Virus record (IMG/VR): IMGVR_UViG_3300032342_000023
Coordinates: 1-37,863 of that record
From: a virus
DNA length: 37,863 bases
Direction: 5' to 3' (one strand)
Under the pieces are notes generated by a model, which was not told the origin of the DNA, made no database searches, and worked only from the letters and a program-made list of their open reading frames with translations. Position numbers and translations under genes: made by a program. This document shows, in pieces, positions 24,733 to 34,175 of this stretch; the first letter of the stretch is position 1; every line of letters begins with the position of its first letter.

Positions 24733-26474
24733 TCTATTGCCTCGTGGATGCTGTTGGAAACAAGAACCTGATTTAAGGTATCGTTAATTGTCTTTCCTTC
24801 AGACAAGAAAGAGCCATATAGAATTATCTTGGCTGGTGCGATAGGAAATTCCACAAAAGACCCTGTTGGATAAAGTTCACTTGAGTTAAGTGCCCCTCCT
24901 AGGTCATCGTGGGTTGGTAACTGCCAACCTAAAATTAAGGCATCTGTCGGTTGCAAAATATAAGGATTATCTTTCGACCAGTCATTTTTTCCTTGCCCAA
25001 TTTGAAGCGAGTAGTCGGCGCCTGCCTCTTTGTCACCATCAAATTGAGTAGCGGCATTCAATAAATCTCTGCCAGATACATTTATCGCGCCTAGTCCGCC
25101 TCTACCACCCCACCAACCAGCATTAAGAAATTCTGCAAAACTTTTATCCCAAAGTGAAATTTGAACGGTAGTATTTTGCGATAATGCACCAAAGACCTCG
25201 GTTTCTGCTAGGGCTGTTGCTTTTGGGTTTTTGGCTGAATTGGACATAACCAACATACGATTCCAAGAAGATGTTGTGGAGGCGGTTGACCCCGAATTTA
25301 TTATTGTTGCATCTCGATAAAAATATTGTGGAAAAAGAGATGCACTTGCAACATATCCATAGTCGTTGTTAAAGGAAGCTATCTCAAACCAACCAATTAA
25401 ATCTCGTATTGTATTTGATCTTGAAAAGACCAGATGTCGATTAACGACATAGGTTGGGTCATTCAAAGAAAGATCCACGCCTGGAGTTGCACTTTTGCGT
25501 TGATTTAGCAAAAAGAAATTATTGATAACATAACTTGAGCTAACTCCAAAATCTGTAGTATAAAATGGATCACCGTTAAGGTCAAAGGCATCGTCTAGTG
25601 TTCCCGGTAAAGTGCTTAGTCTAAACGAGGCACTCATTATAACCATAATCTTTTCAACAACAAATGGCCGATCTATGAAACCGGACATCGGAATTAAATT
25701 GGAGCTAGTTGCCTCAAAAATTCCAGAAAAAGGAAATCCAAAAGTAGAAATTGGTCGTCCATGATTTAATAAAAATTTCCAATCGTTTCCAATTCCGATT
25801 GAATAGTGTTTGTTGTGACTTGCAGAAAACCCCCAAAGTTGTTGACTATAATCAACACCCCCACCGACGCGCGCTTCTGAACCAGGATCAAATCTTCCAC
25901 CTATAATACCGGCTGGTCTTAAGGGGGTCCACTTTCTTAGACTGAAATTATAATAACCCATATAAGAAGAGGATTGTTGTCCTCTGGAGCCAGTAAGAGA
26001 CGAAGCTGTAAGTGGAGTAAAGTCTATTTCAATTTTGTTCTTGCTCCAGATCGGGGCGGTAAATCCCTCTATGTTGCTGCCAGTTGCCCAGAAAGGATCT
26101 GAGAAACCCTTTTCAACAGCGGCAAACTGATCATTGTCCTTGAAGGGCACAAAACTAGAGCTTCCCCTGTATTGTGGAATGCTCAGAAACGTATCTGAAA
26201 TACCGGCCACTACTCTTCCAGAACCAGTAAGACTAGTTGTAAGATTCAGAAGACTCGGGATGTAAATGCTACTGGTCGGCACCCCCAGACCATAATAAAT
26301 ATTGGATTGGGTTAGGTTAAGAGTGTTTGTGTCATTGAATGGGGCAAGACCGGGAAACCCACCCAGTTGTCCATGGATAACCAGGGGATAACTCCCAGTT
26401 ACGGCGTCTCTTTCAGAAAGAAGTACCCTGGGGGGCAGTCCCTTTATTTTGGTCTTTTTTTCTGTACGTGCCAT
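24729..26474 (-). CDS. virion/tail protein, unrecognised, low-GC core (581 aa)
   Basis: I recognise no family. After a basic start (MARTEKKTKIKG), the protein is a long beta-rich Ser/Gly/Asn/Phe/Trp chain (for example AGWWGGRGGLGAINVSG), with no catalytic signature, coiled coil or membrane segment. The central part, bases about 25,100-26,000, is much poorer in G+C than its flanks: hand counts of single 60-base lines give 16/60 at 25501 and 18/60 at 25741, against 36/60 at 26701 in the next gene. That would fit an exchanged surface module. The gene overlaps its downstream neighbour by 4 bases and starts 3 bp after the 275-aa gene, so it is embedded in the same operon. Confidence 0.78.
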   Translation of the reverse strand: MARTEKKTKIKGLPPRVLLSERDAVTGSYPLVIHGQLGGFPGLAPFNDTNTLNLTQSNIYYGLGVPTSSIYIPSLLNLTTSLTGSGRVVAGISDTFLSIPQYRGSSSFVPFKDNDQFAAVEKGFSDPFWATGSNIEGFTAPIWSKNKIEIDFTPLTASSLTGSRGQQSSSYMGYYNFSLRKWTPLRPAGIIGGRFDPGSEARVGGGVDYSQQLWGFSASHNKHYSIGIGNDWKFLLNHGRPISTFGFPFSGIFEATSSNLIPMSGFIDRPFVVEKIMVIMSASFRLSTLPGTLDDAFDLNGDPFYTTDFGVSSSYVINNFFLLNQRKSATPGVDLSLNDPTYVVNRHLVFSRSNTIRDLIGWFEIASFNNDYGYVASASLFPQYFYRDATIINSGSTASTTSSWNRMLVMSNSAKNPKATALAETEVFGALSQNTTVQISLWDKSFAEFLNAGWWGGRGGLGAINVSGRDLLNAATQFDGDKEAGADYSLQIGQGKNDWSKDNPYILQPTDALILGWQLPTHDDLGGALNSSELYPTGSFVEFPIAPAKIILYGSFLSEGKTINDTLNQVLVSNSIHEAIE

Positions 26475-26477
26475 TGT

Positions 26478-27305
26478 TTAGGTTCCTCTAATCAAATTTG
26501 TAAAAGCAATAGAGTCTGTGCCGTAAATGGCAGAATCCCTACCGTAAACAAAAGTATTTGCCCCGGCGGACCTGGTGCGGGAGGGTCTTAGATCCTGGTC
26601 AAGGTTCATCTTCATCGAGTAAAGAACCCCTAGGAGGTCACTGGAGGCTCTGAGGCTCTGGGGTATGTCATCTATCGTGGTGTCATCGAAAGCCCGCAGG
26701 AGCGTCTCCTGGCCAAAGGAATAACCCTCTGTGGTGATGCCGTTGTCCAGGGCACCCCACACCTGTTGACCCTCATCCAAGAACAGTCTCCTCTGGGGCG
26801 GGTCATCATAGTCCCAAAATTGCGAGGTTCGATTGGCGTTCTTAAAGATTGTGTCGAAGTTGTTGCCGTCCTCAATCTGTCCGGCAACCCTGTGGGCAAA
26901 AAATGGACCCTCGTTGGAATTTTTTCTAAATGGAATAGTAATGGGCTCAAAGCTGGTCTCTTCCTCCTGTTGAGGACCATCGTTGAAAACTATGGGCAGT
27001 GGGTAGTTTGGTCCAAGGACAATATAGGAAACTGGGTCAAACTCTGGCAGGTCCATAAACAGTGGGGAGTTCTCAAACTCAGTAAAAGACCGAGCCTGAC
27101 CAATGGCATTAAAATCCACAATATGGTCAAAGTCTCCTGACCATATTTTAGGCTGGGTAGAGAAGAACCTCTGGCGGTTGGTCTTGATTTCCACGCCCTG
27201 ACGATAAGGGTCGATCTCCAAGGTATTGCTTCCCCCGGTATCAGAGTCGGTAGGAATATAGATAACTTGCTGAGAGTCATCGAAGGGTGTGAATTCTGTA
27301 CGCAT
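26478..27305 (-). CDS. virion-associated protein, unrecognised (275 aa)
   Basis: An acidic protein with many Asp, Phe and Gln (FTPFDDSQQVIYIPTDSD near the start) and no membrane, signal or enzyme motif. The middle has repeated FD or FxD pairs, and the C-terminus is polar (RSAGANTFVYGRDSAIYG). It lies 3 bp from both the wedge-like gene upstream and the 581-aa gene downstream, so co-translation is expected. Structural by context only. An ATATTTA heptamer lies within the upstream gene, 82 bases before this ATG, and could start a transcript here. Confidence 0.75.
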   Translation of the reverse strand: MRTEFTPFDDSQQVIYIPTDSDTGGSNTLEIDPYRQGVEIKTNRQRFFSTQPKIWSGDFDHIVDFNAIGQARSFTEFENSPLFMDLPEFDPVSYIVLGPNYPLPIVFNDGPQQEEETSFEPITIPFRKNSNEGPFFAHRVAGQIEDGNNFDTIFKNANRTSQFWDYDDPPQRRLFLDEGQQVWGALDNGITTEGYSFGQETLLRAFDDTTIDDIPQSLRASSDLLGVLYSMKMNLDQDLRPSRTRSAGANTFVYGRDSAIYGTDSIAFTNLIRGT

Positions 27306-27308
27306 GAT

Positions 27309-30300
27309 TTAATATCTTTTAAAGTCGCCCGTTATAAGCTGCAACAAAATAGTATCCTTTAGCCCGTGGCGATTACTGTCCCCTAGATAAATATCCGAGT
27401 AGTAATATTCTAGCTTTGCCCTCTCAAGCATGTGGCTCTCGATTACGAAGTTGGTTCCAAGATATTTTGTTTTTCTTGGGATAAGTTGGGCGATAAACGT
27501 TCCAATATTTGTGTCAAACCACTTGTAAAACTCAAAGAAGTTTTTGAGGTTTATCTTATCTGTGAGTCTGTGGAAATAGACCTCCCGGAGGAAAGCTAGC
27601 CTTGGATAATCGGGGGAGAACATTAGTTCTGGGTTTCCAATAATGTTGTCCAGAATGTCCAGAGTAGAGAAAATTCCCACAATATCTTGGTCAAGGGCGT
27701 CCACGATGCTGAAGTCTATAGTAAATCTAGTATTGTCCGTGGGCTCCTCGGAAAGTTCCACTCGATAAAGTGGAGCCACCTGGGCATATGAGCTAGAGAG
27801 AACGTTTTGATAGTTCAGGAAAGACCGGGGACGAACCTTGTCTACCGTGCTTGCCTCATCAAACTTGGGAGAAATATAGCTATAAAAGAATCTCTCTGGA
27901 ATAACCACAGATTTTGTGGCCGGGAAAGAAGTGCCGGAAAAATGTAGGAGATTTTGTGAGAAGTCAAACAATTGGATTTCCCCAAGGGTATTTGACTGGG
28001 TGATAACCTGATCCATGGACACGTCTGCCCGAAGTCTCTGCCAAGAACCTGAGGCGTTTGTTACGAAGTTGAAGTTAACGTCCGGCTCTAAAACGCCGAG
28101 GGATTTGAAGTTCCGAACGTGCTCTTGCCATTCGTCACTCTTAAGATATTTGGACCAGAAACGAATCTGTCCCACCCGTCCATCAAAATAAGTAACTCTG
28201 GCCTCCTCTGGGGCATCCGTTAAGGAATTGAGAGCAAACGAACTCAGGGGATTAATACTCTGAGAGCCTAGGGCAATATAAGAACCAGACGCATTTGAAA
28301 AACTATTTCTAATGCTCCAAATTGGAGATGAGCTAGAATATTCGTTGTAAAATCCCTCTGTGAAATATGCCTCGGTTATGTCTCCAAAGCTTTGCTTTGC
28401 TGCCCGGAGGAAATAGGAAGCTGAAACATCTGAGCGTATGGCCGGGTCATCACTTCTAATACGACCACAAGAAACATACCACTGATTTCCATCAAAGATG
28501 TCTGCGCCGGTAAGAATCAAGGAGAAAGCCGGTGGGCCAGACCCAAGGTTTGTTGGACGGCTGTATAGGGTTATTCTGTTGGTGCCAGAAACCGCCACAA
28601 CGTTAAACGGAAGAAGAACAAGACCCGTACTTCCCGTGGTCATAAGTCTTATAAGGCTCTGGGAAGTGTGCCCTACTGTGCTTCTTGGGAACTTGTACGT
28701 TCCCTCAAGGGTCCAAGAGCCAGAGGTAAGAAAATGATTACCGTTCGTTGCCACTGCCAGGGAGGAAGTCCCAGGAAACCCCGGCTCTATTCTGCTGGCA
28801 GAAAGATAGGGACTAAAGGCAAATCCACCAGAAACAAAGTTTGTCATGGCGGCAATTTCTGACCGCTTGTCTCTTGCAAAGGACAGAGGAGCCTTTGTCG
28901 GGCCACCAAATTCCCTAATGCGGAAGTTGTTGTCTGGGTCTATGCCAACGGATCGAATAAACGACTTAACAGAGTGAATAGTTCCCTTGGACCTAACAAC
29001 GTCCTGTAGGTTGATCAAAATACGTTTCCAAATTTGATTCTGGATATATTGCAAACTTAGGGCGTTTGTAGAAATATCACCCTGGATATTTTCCCTGTTA
29101 ATGTACTGTTCGATTGAGCTTCCAACAAACAAGGGAGGAAGATTAAATCCTTGTTGTCTTGCTAAAAACTGCAAGAACTGATCTGGAACAGTATCCGACT
29201 CATCGTAATCTGTCCAGTTAAGATTTGAGAAAGCTTGCGTGAAAAGTTTGATTTCATCAAAGTATTTAGCCCACACATAAGCAAGGGACAAAAGAAGCTG
29301 AGTTCCTCCGAGGCGGGCAGAACGTGGATCCGACCCAGATACTAGCGTGGTGGTTATTGGACCGGTTTCGGTTTCTAGCCCAGATTCAGTTTGCCCTTCC
29401 AAAAGATAGTGTTTTGGAATTAGTTTGGTGATTAGATTAGGATTTTGGTCGTCAAAGAAGGAGGCGCTTGTCAAAAGCTCCATCCTGTAGTCGTCCACAT
29501 ATGGGTGGGTTGGAAATAGAATAGGAGTAAGTTCAAGTTTCTCCCAAACCATTGGGTCATTTCCGGCAATGGAAGACGTGACAATCTCTCTGACCTTAAG
29601 AGCATTACCGGCAATGTTTAATTTTCCATGAAGAGAATTGCCGCTATGGTCCAAGGTAAGAAGGGTGTTGGAGCCAGAGGGCTCATTGAATTTAAAATAA
29701 AGCTTGAGGTCCGAGGAAGCAAAGACTGTTTTTTCCTGGTAGGAAACTCTGTCCTCTACTGATCTGGCAGTATGCCAGATCCTAAGTTCGTCCATGGCAC
29801 CAGAAAGCGTATTTTGTTCTGTGTGGGTGTAGCCGGGTGCAACAAAGGAAGAACCAGAACCAACGGTCAGGGTTAGCCCACTCCAGAAAGTTTCCCCAAG
29901 CTCAAACGAAGGAGATGAGCCGGTCAGATATTGGTTGACATAGGCAAACAACTTGTTTACGTTTGGATTTCTGTCCCAAATAACCGCAACGTTGTTCCAC
30001 GCTCCCTTGGCGAGGGAGAAAGACACAACCTGTCCCATGGACTTACTTGCCACGCAATAATAAACTGGGGCGAAGTTACCATCAGAACTTGCACTTATAA
30101 CAAAAGCAAACCCATCAAGACCACCAGACGACTGACTTAGCTGATGCAAAATCGTCTGTCCAGTGTTTGATCCAGAAGGCAAGTATAACCAAAGTTCGGT
30201 TGTGGTGGAATTTGACTCAGGATTTAATTTAGAAAGACCAGTTTGGTCCTTGGAGACATCTGGATATTGAGCGCCAGCGACATCCTTTGCGGTAATCCAA

Positions 30301-30740
30301 GTACCGGCATTAACCTCAGAGCCCTTAGAGCCAGAAAAGAAAGCATAGCCCTTGTACTTTGGATACTGATCAAAGGTGTATTTCTCAAAACCAGTTAATC
30401 TATCAAAAAACAATTCATATTCTTGCTGATTTCCGTCAAAGGGAAATGTATTGATTATGGTATCAAAGGCTACGTTCGTTTTAACTTGGGCACTGTTAAA
30501 AAATGTATGATTTTCAAACTTTGACCAGTCAACATTAAGTTGCTGCGTGGATTTGAGGCCAGTTTCATCCAAGTCATATTTAAAGGACGAAGACATACCA
30601 ACGACAGAATCAACTAAGTCTTCTCCAATGACCTTAGTGAAAGTGGAAGACTTTGCCGAGTCATCAATCAAACCCCTAACAAGATTTGGCGTAAACAGGG
30701 GCGGTCTATTAAACCGCAGATTGTTGCTGTTGTCGGTCAT
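27309..30740 (-). CDS. baseplate wedge-like protein (gp7/P2 gpI-like core) with two LamG domains (1143 aa)
   Basis: Position directly after gp6 and the DNRLRE-like gene suggests a wedge component. Residues about 475-612 resemble the tail protein I/gp7-type core: helical KYFDEIKLFTQAF, then WKRILINLQDVVRSKGTIHS and VKSFIRSVGI, where 'KGT...v..fl...Gi' is the family hallmark. Two LamG sandwiches flank it: about 175-375 (TELWLYLPSG, NNVAVIWDRNP, GAMDELRIWHTARS) and about 665-880 (GSWTLEGTYKFP, GRVGQIRFWSKYL). The C-terminus (FIAQLIPRKTKYLGTNFVIE, then SHMLERAK) is another helix-strand module often found at the ends of such proteins. The gp7/gpI link is inferred from motif and synteny; the LamG calls are firmer. 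The start overlaps the previous stop by 4 bases. Confidence 0.8.
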   Translation of the reverse strand: MTDNSNNLRFNRPPLFTPNLVRGLIDDSAKSSTFTKVIGEDLVDSVVGMSSSFKYDLDETGLKSTQQLNVDWSKFENHTFFNSAQVKTNVAFDTIINTFPFDGNQQEYELFFDRLTGFEKYTFDQYPKYKGYAFFSGSKGSEVNAGTWITAKDVAGAQYPDVSKDQTGLSKLNPESNSTTTELWLYLPSGSNTGQTILHQLSQSSGGLDGFAFVISASSDGNFAPVYYCVASKSMGQVVSFSLAKGAWNNVAVIWDRNPNVNKLFAYVNQYLTGSSPSFELGETFWSGLTLTVGSGSSFVAPGYTHTEQNTLSGAMDELRIWHTARSVEDRVSYQEKTVFASSDLKLYFKFNEPSGSNTLLTLDHSGNSLHGKLNIAGNALKVREIVTSSIAGNDPMVWEKLELTPILFPTHPYVDDYRMELLTSASFFDDQNPNLITKLIPKHYLLEGQTESGLETETGPITTTLVSGSDPRSARLGGTQLLLSLAYVWAKYFDEIKLFTQAFSNLNWTDYDESDTVPDQFLQFLARQQGFNLPPLFVGSSIEQYINRENIQGDISTNALSLQYIQNQIWKRILINLQDVVRSKGTIHSVKSFIRSVGIDPDNNFRIREFGGPTKAPLSFARDKRSEIAAMTNFVSGGFAFSPYLSASRIEPGFPGTSSLAVATNGNHFLTSGSWTLEGTYKFPRSTVGHTSQSLIRLMTTGSTGLVLLPFNVVAVSGTNRITLYSRPTNLGSGPPAFSLILTGADIFDGNQWYVSCGRIRSDDPAIRSDVSASYFLRAAKQSFGDITEAYFTEGFYNEYSSSSPIWSIRNSFSNASGSYIALGSQSINPLSSFALNSLTDAPEEARVTYFDGRVGQIRFWSKYLKSDEWQEHVRNFKSLGVLEPDVNFNFVTNASGSWQRLRADVSMDQVITQSNTLGEIQLFDFSQNLLHFSGTSFPATKSVVIPERFFYSYISPKFDEASTVDKVRPRSFLNYQNVLSSSYAQVAPLYRVELSEEPTDNTRFTIDFSIVDALDQDIVGIFSTLDILDNIIGNPELMFSPDYPRLAFLREVYFHRLTDKINLKNFFEFYKWFDTNIGTFIAQLIPRKTKYLGTNFVIESHMLERAKLEYYYSDIYLGDSNRHGLKDTILLQLITGDFKRY

Positions 30741-32320
30741 TCATTCACTACCTTGAATCTAAACCCTTGCTCAAAAAAGAAGTCAGTTCTGTCATTTTCT
30801 TCAAGTTTAAACTCAAACTCATATACTCTGCTTGGATCGAGGTCGCTAAACCAAAAGTCAAAGAACATACCATGACCATCAGAGGACAATTTTGTGCCTA
30901 TCGTATCAAAAGGAACGATAATGTCCTTGGTGAAGGGATCGATCAATCTCCAATACATGTTTTTGAATATTCTAGATATTGCTGGTTTTGGAAGTCTTTG
31001 TGTGGCAAAATCAAATTCCCAATCCTGCACAAACACGCGGAGTCGGGTGTTTTCTTTTCTTGTATAAAATTGCTCAAGGTTTGTAATGTTAAGTACATAA
31101 TTTCTTTGATCAAATGACGACGGATCCCCAGAGAACTTATTGAACTTAACATATCCACCAGAAGAAAACAAATATGTTCTATCCGAGGATTTCCACAGAA
31201 GCAGAAAGCTTTGTTCATACCCAGAGGCGCTTACAAAGGCATTGAGGCTGGCTGTGGAGAAAGTAGCCATGGAAACGTCAGAATAATATGCTCCTGTTTG
31301 TTGCAGCCTTCCAAAAGCTAACTGGCTTCCACTAAAGGAGGCACTAAAGTACGACATGCTGCTGGTATAGAAGGTGATGGACTGAGAATGCGACATAGAC
31401 CAAGAAGTTATTGGGATTATTTGACTCTTGGAAGCAATAAGCTCTAGTACCAAAGAATTAGAACCAGAGATAATGGATGAACCAGAACGGAAATTCTGAT
31501 AGATTCCCCTGGGGGTATTGTAGATGAAAAATCTGTTGGACTCATCAAACAATGCCAGATTGGAGTCGTCTGCAACGACATTGCCATTATATTTGACGTA
31601 AAGTTGTGGGCGCAGTGTCGGGTTGTTGGTGTTTCTTCCGCCCAGTCTTTTTACAAACCTGGTCGTCTGATCTGTTTCCTGGGAGTTAAGATAACTTATT
31701 CTGAATCCATAATTTGGGAGATTTCCCCAAATAGAGGCAGACACAAGCTGCGTGATGTCCACAAACAGGTCTTCATCCCCTCTAGCGAAAGACTGGGTTA
31801 CGGTCAGGCTTTGAGAGCCAATACCAATATTGCCGCTTACAAAGTAATCACAAACGTCCCCTATGGAACCGGTTGCAGATGCCCCAGAAACGGTCCACAA
31901 GGAAGTTGCAGGATTTGTTGAGGCGGTGATCCAATTTGTGGAATCAATATCCTTAAAATAAAGGAGGTCAAATCCTCTTCCCTCGTCCCATTCTTTTGCA
32001 AGAGGGTTGAGTTGTAGGGTAAAGTTCGATGGAACCGTTTGCCCACCATAGACATTTTTCATGTACAAGTAGGCATTAAAAGTAGACCCGGAGGCGTCCA
32101 AAATAGAACTGGTTAGCGCCAATAGTTGTGAATAGTCAAACTTGATTAAAACCCTGGAGAGTTCAACAGGTGCAGCACTACCAGACAAGGTTGTTTCGCT
32201 GTAGAGCTTAAACAAATCAAGTGTGGCAGCCTGACCTACGTTTGAGTTAAGGGACCTGGTACCAAAGATTATTTTGTCGGTAATGTATGTGTCCTTGCTG
32301 GACGTTAGGATTCTAAACAT
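30737..32320 (-). CDS. DNRLRE-like beta-sandwich tail/baseplate protein (527 aa)
   Basis: Residues about 1-245 show the pattern of DNRLRE/carbohydrate-binding-like sandwiches: SKDTYITDKIIFG at the start, LSRVLIKFDYSQL, NAYLYMKNVYGG, an AKEWDEGRGFD turn, DITQLVSASIWG and YGFRISYLNSQETD. The remainder is Ser/Tyr-rich and ends in a strand-rich domain (PSRVYEFEFKLEENDRTDFF). Such folds usually mediate surface attachment. It sits 3 bp after gp6 and overlaps the wedge-like gene by 4 bases, so it is likely a baseplate-peripheral or short-fibre element. It could alternatively be the functional counterpart of T4 gp8 by position, but I see no sequence support for that. Confidence 0.75.
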   Translation of the reverse strand: MFRILTSSKDTYITDKIIFGTRSLNSNVGQAATLDLFKLYSETTLSGSAAPVELSRVLIKFDYSQLLALTSSILDASGSTFNAYLYMKNVYGGQTVPSNFTLQLNPLAKEWDEGRGFDLLYFKDIDSTNWITASTNPATSLWTVSGASATGSIGDVCDYFVSGNIGIGSQSLTVTQSFARGDEDLFVDITQLVSASIWGNLPNYGFRISYLNSQETDQTTRFVKRLGGRNTNNPTLRPQLYVKYNGNVVADDSNLALFDESNRFFIYNTPRGIYQNFRSGSSIISGSNSLVLELIASKSQIIPITSWSMSHSQSITFYTSSMSYFSASFSGSQLAFGRLQQTGAYYSDVSMATFSTASLNAFVSASGYEQSFLLLWKSSDRTYLFSSGGYVKFNKFSGDPSSFDQRNYVLNITNLEQFYTRKENTRLRVFVQDWEFDFATQRLPKPAISRIFKNMYWRLIDPFTKDIIVPFDTIGTKLSSDGHGMFFDFWFSDLDPSRVYEFEFKLEENDRTDFFFEQGFRFKVVNE

Positions 32321-32323
32321 GAC

Positions 32324-34165
32324 TTACACGCTAATCCCTTCAATATCAAAATTCTTGAATCTGATTTCGAAAATTGATCCAGGTGGGCCGATAACAATGC
32401 CCTTGGTCGTGTTGGACTCAACGTCAAACTGGGAAGAACTGTAGGTTCTGCCGTTCACTGGGCCAGATAGATTTTTAATCGAAACTTTCGTTACTGACAC
32501 TATGCCGTTATTGTTATAGATCAAATTCTGTAGGTCAGACAAAATGATGGGCTGGTCAATTTCAAAGTGCTTGACAGAAAAATATTGCTTAAGTCTAGAA
32601 ACTACATTTTGCAATACCAGCTTCTTGTTCTTAGAGGGGTCTATCACAACGGAGAACTCAACCTTGAGATTGATTACCTGTGCGTCCAATATGTCGATAG
32701 CGTCAGAAATCATTCTGAAGCCATTCAGGTAGGTCTGAAGATTCTTCTTCAGGCTGTCCGGCGAGATCGACAACTGACCCTGTTGATTTCTAGATATAAT
32801 GAACAACTGGGTGGCCAGAGGGTTGTTTGGGTTGGATCTAACAGAAGCCCTGTACACCCGGCCAAAGTTAGAAGGCATTGTGTAAACCCTGGCCAGCAAA
32901 TCTTCCTTGGTGACAATGCGTCCCTGTGAGGCTCTTACCGCAGGGATTTTGGCCTTGAGTTCATCCACGCTCGGGGCGTCGTCGCCTCCTCTGGCCTCAA
33001 CCTCATTCACGGCATCAACTGACCTTCTGACGAACCCCGCCACAGAGGAGCTTGCCCCATATGGAAAAGTTATATTAAGACTACCCAATCCTCTGATTGC
33101 TCCAGGTGCAACATTGTGCTTCAGTCCACCACCAAATCTATACTCTATGGATAGGGTAGAGTTTGGCGTCAAAACGCCAAGAGTAGTTGTCTGGAGAAGG
33201 TTGCCGGGATTAAGAGAAAACCTGGAAAAGTTTCTTTTGCCGTACAAGGGAACGGCAAACTCACTTGGATCCGGCACAATGTCGTCATCCAGGGTTGCGG
33301 CTCCTCCGCCACCAAAAACAAGAGAAGTCAATCTTGTTTGGAGGTCTGTTCTCTTGATGAATCTATATGGGGCGGGAATGATAGCAAGATTTTCTTTTAC
33401 CAGTTCATTGTCGTCGTTACGGCTTATCAAAGCCTGATATACTGTGTCCTGGGTAAGGTATTCAACTTGATAATAGATGTTGCCCTGCGAGTCAGAAACG
33501 GAGACAACCTCCGTTACGTTTTCCTTGGAGAGACTAAATTTCTTGAAGGGCTCAAAATTGCCAACAGAAAAGGACTCTACCTGTCTCGTGCCAGAGATAG
33601 CGATACCTTTTCTGGACATGATGAAGGCGGTCGGATTGTTGTTGGCATCTCTGCTAGAGATTTTGATGCTTGCAACGTAATTGTCATCTATCGTTTCAGA
33701 GAAGTCTAAGTCCTCGGTCAACTCAAAGAACGTTCCTGCATTAGATGGAAAGGTTGTTCCTGCCTGGATAACCGGGATGGCAGCCGTCTGTGGTACTGGT
33801 GGACTTTGGTTAGTGTCTGCCGGAACCTCTAGAGAAATCGTAATGTCAACGACAGCCGGGGACGCGCCAACGACATCAACCCCCGCATTTCGAAGGTGTC
33901 GCTCAATATTTCTAAGTTCAACAGACGTATTTGGGTCCAGTTCATGGAACTGATGGTCGAGATAGAAACTTTGAACGTCGCCCACGTAAGCTGCAAATTC
34001 CAAGAACAGACCACTAAGCGAAGGCTCGCTAAGATCCCGGATCCTATCAGGAAAGTGAACTCTTGCATACTCAAATAAATCCTGCTTAAAGCCAGCGAAA
34101 TCTTTGTTTAAGTATTTTCTGGTCTTTATTTGTTTCGTTATTTGTTTCCTAGTGTCTGTTGTCAT
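32324..34165 (-). CDS. baseplate wedge protein gp6 (baseplate J-like)
   Basis: This is the structural core of the baseplate inner wedge, the equivalent of T4 gp6 and P2 gpJ. Recognisable parts are the N-terminal YLNKDFAGFKQDLFEYARVH (18-37) with FPDRIRDLSEPSLSGLFLE, the FAAYVGDVQSFYLD helix typical of T4-like gp6, a VVDITISLEVPAD strand after the N-terminal helical region, and the J-type domain near residues 400-560 (GRIVTKEDLLARVYTMPSNF, PNNPLATQLFIISR, VNLKVEFSVVIDPSKNKK, FEIDQPIILSDLQNLIY). Length (613 aa) is close to T4 gp6 (660). The ATG at 34165 follows AGGA 8 bases upstream. It lies 10 bp after gp25, which is the conserved gp25-gp6 order. Confidence 0.94.
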   Translation of the reverse strand: MTTDTRKQITKQIKTRKYLNKDFAGFKQDLFEYARVHFPDRIRDLSEPSLSGLFLEFAAYVGDVQSFYLDHQFHELDPNTSVELRNIERHLRNAGVDVVGASPAVVDITISLEVPADTNQSPPVPQTAAIPVIQAGTTFPSNAGTFFELTEDLDFSETIDDNYVASIKISSRDANNNPTAFIMSRKGIAISGTRQVESFSVGNFEPFKKFSLSKENVTEVVSVSDSQGNIYYQVEYLTQDTVYQALISRNDDNELVKENLAIIPAPYRFIKRTDLQTRLTSLVFGGGGAATLDDDIVPDPSEFAVPLYGKRNFSRFSLNPGNLLQTTTLGVLTPNSTLSIEYRFGGGLKHNVAPGAIRGLGSLNITFPYGASSSVAGFVRRSVDAVNEVEARGGDDAPSVDELKAKIPAVRASQGRIVTKEDLLARVYTMPSNFGRVYRASVRSNPNNPLATQLFIISRNQQGQLSISPDSLKKNLQTYLNGFRMISDAIDILDAQVINLKVEFSVVIDPSKNKKLVLQNVVSRLKQYFSVKHFEIDQPIILSDLQNLIYNNNGIVSVTKVSIKNLSGPVNGRTYSSSQFDVESNTTKGIVIGPPGSIFEIRFKNFDIEGISV

Positions 34166-34175
34166 TTAAATTTTC

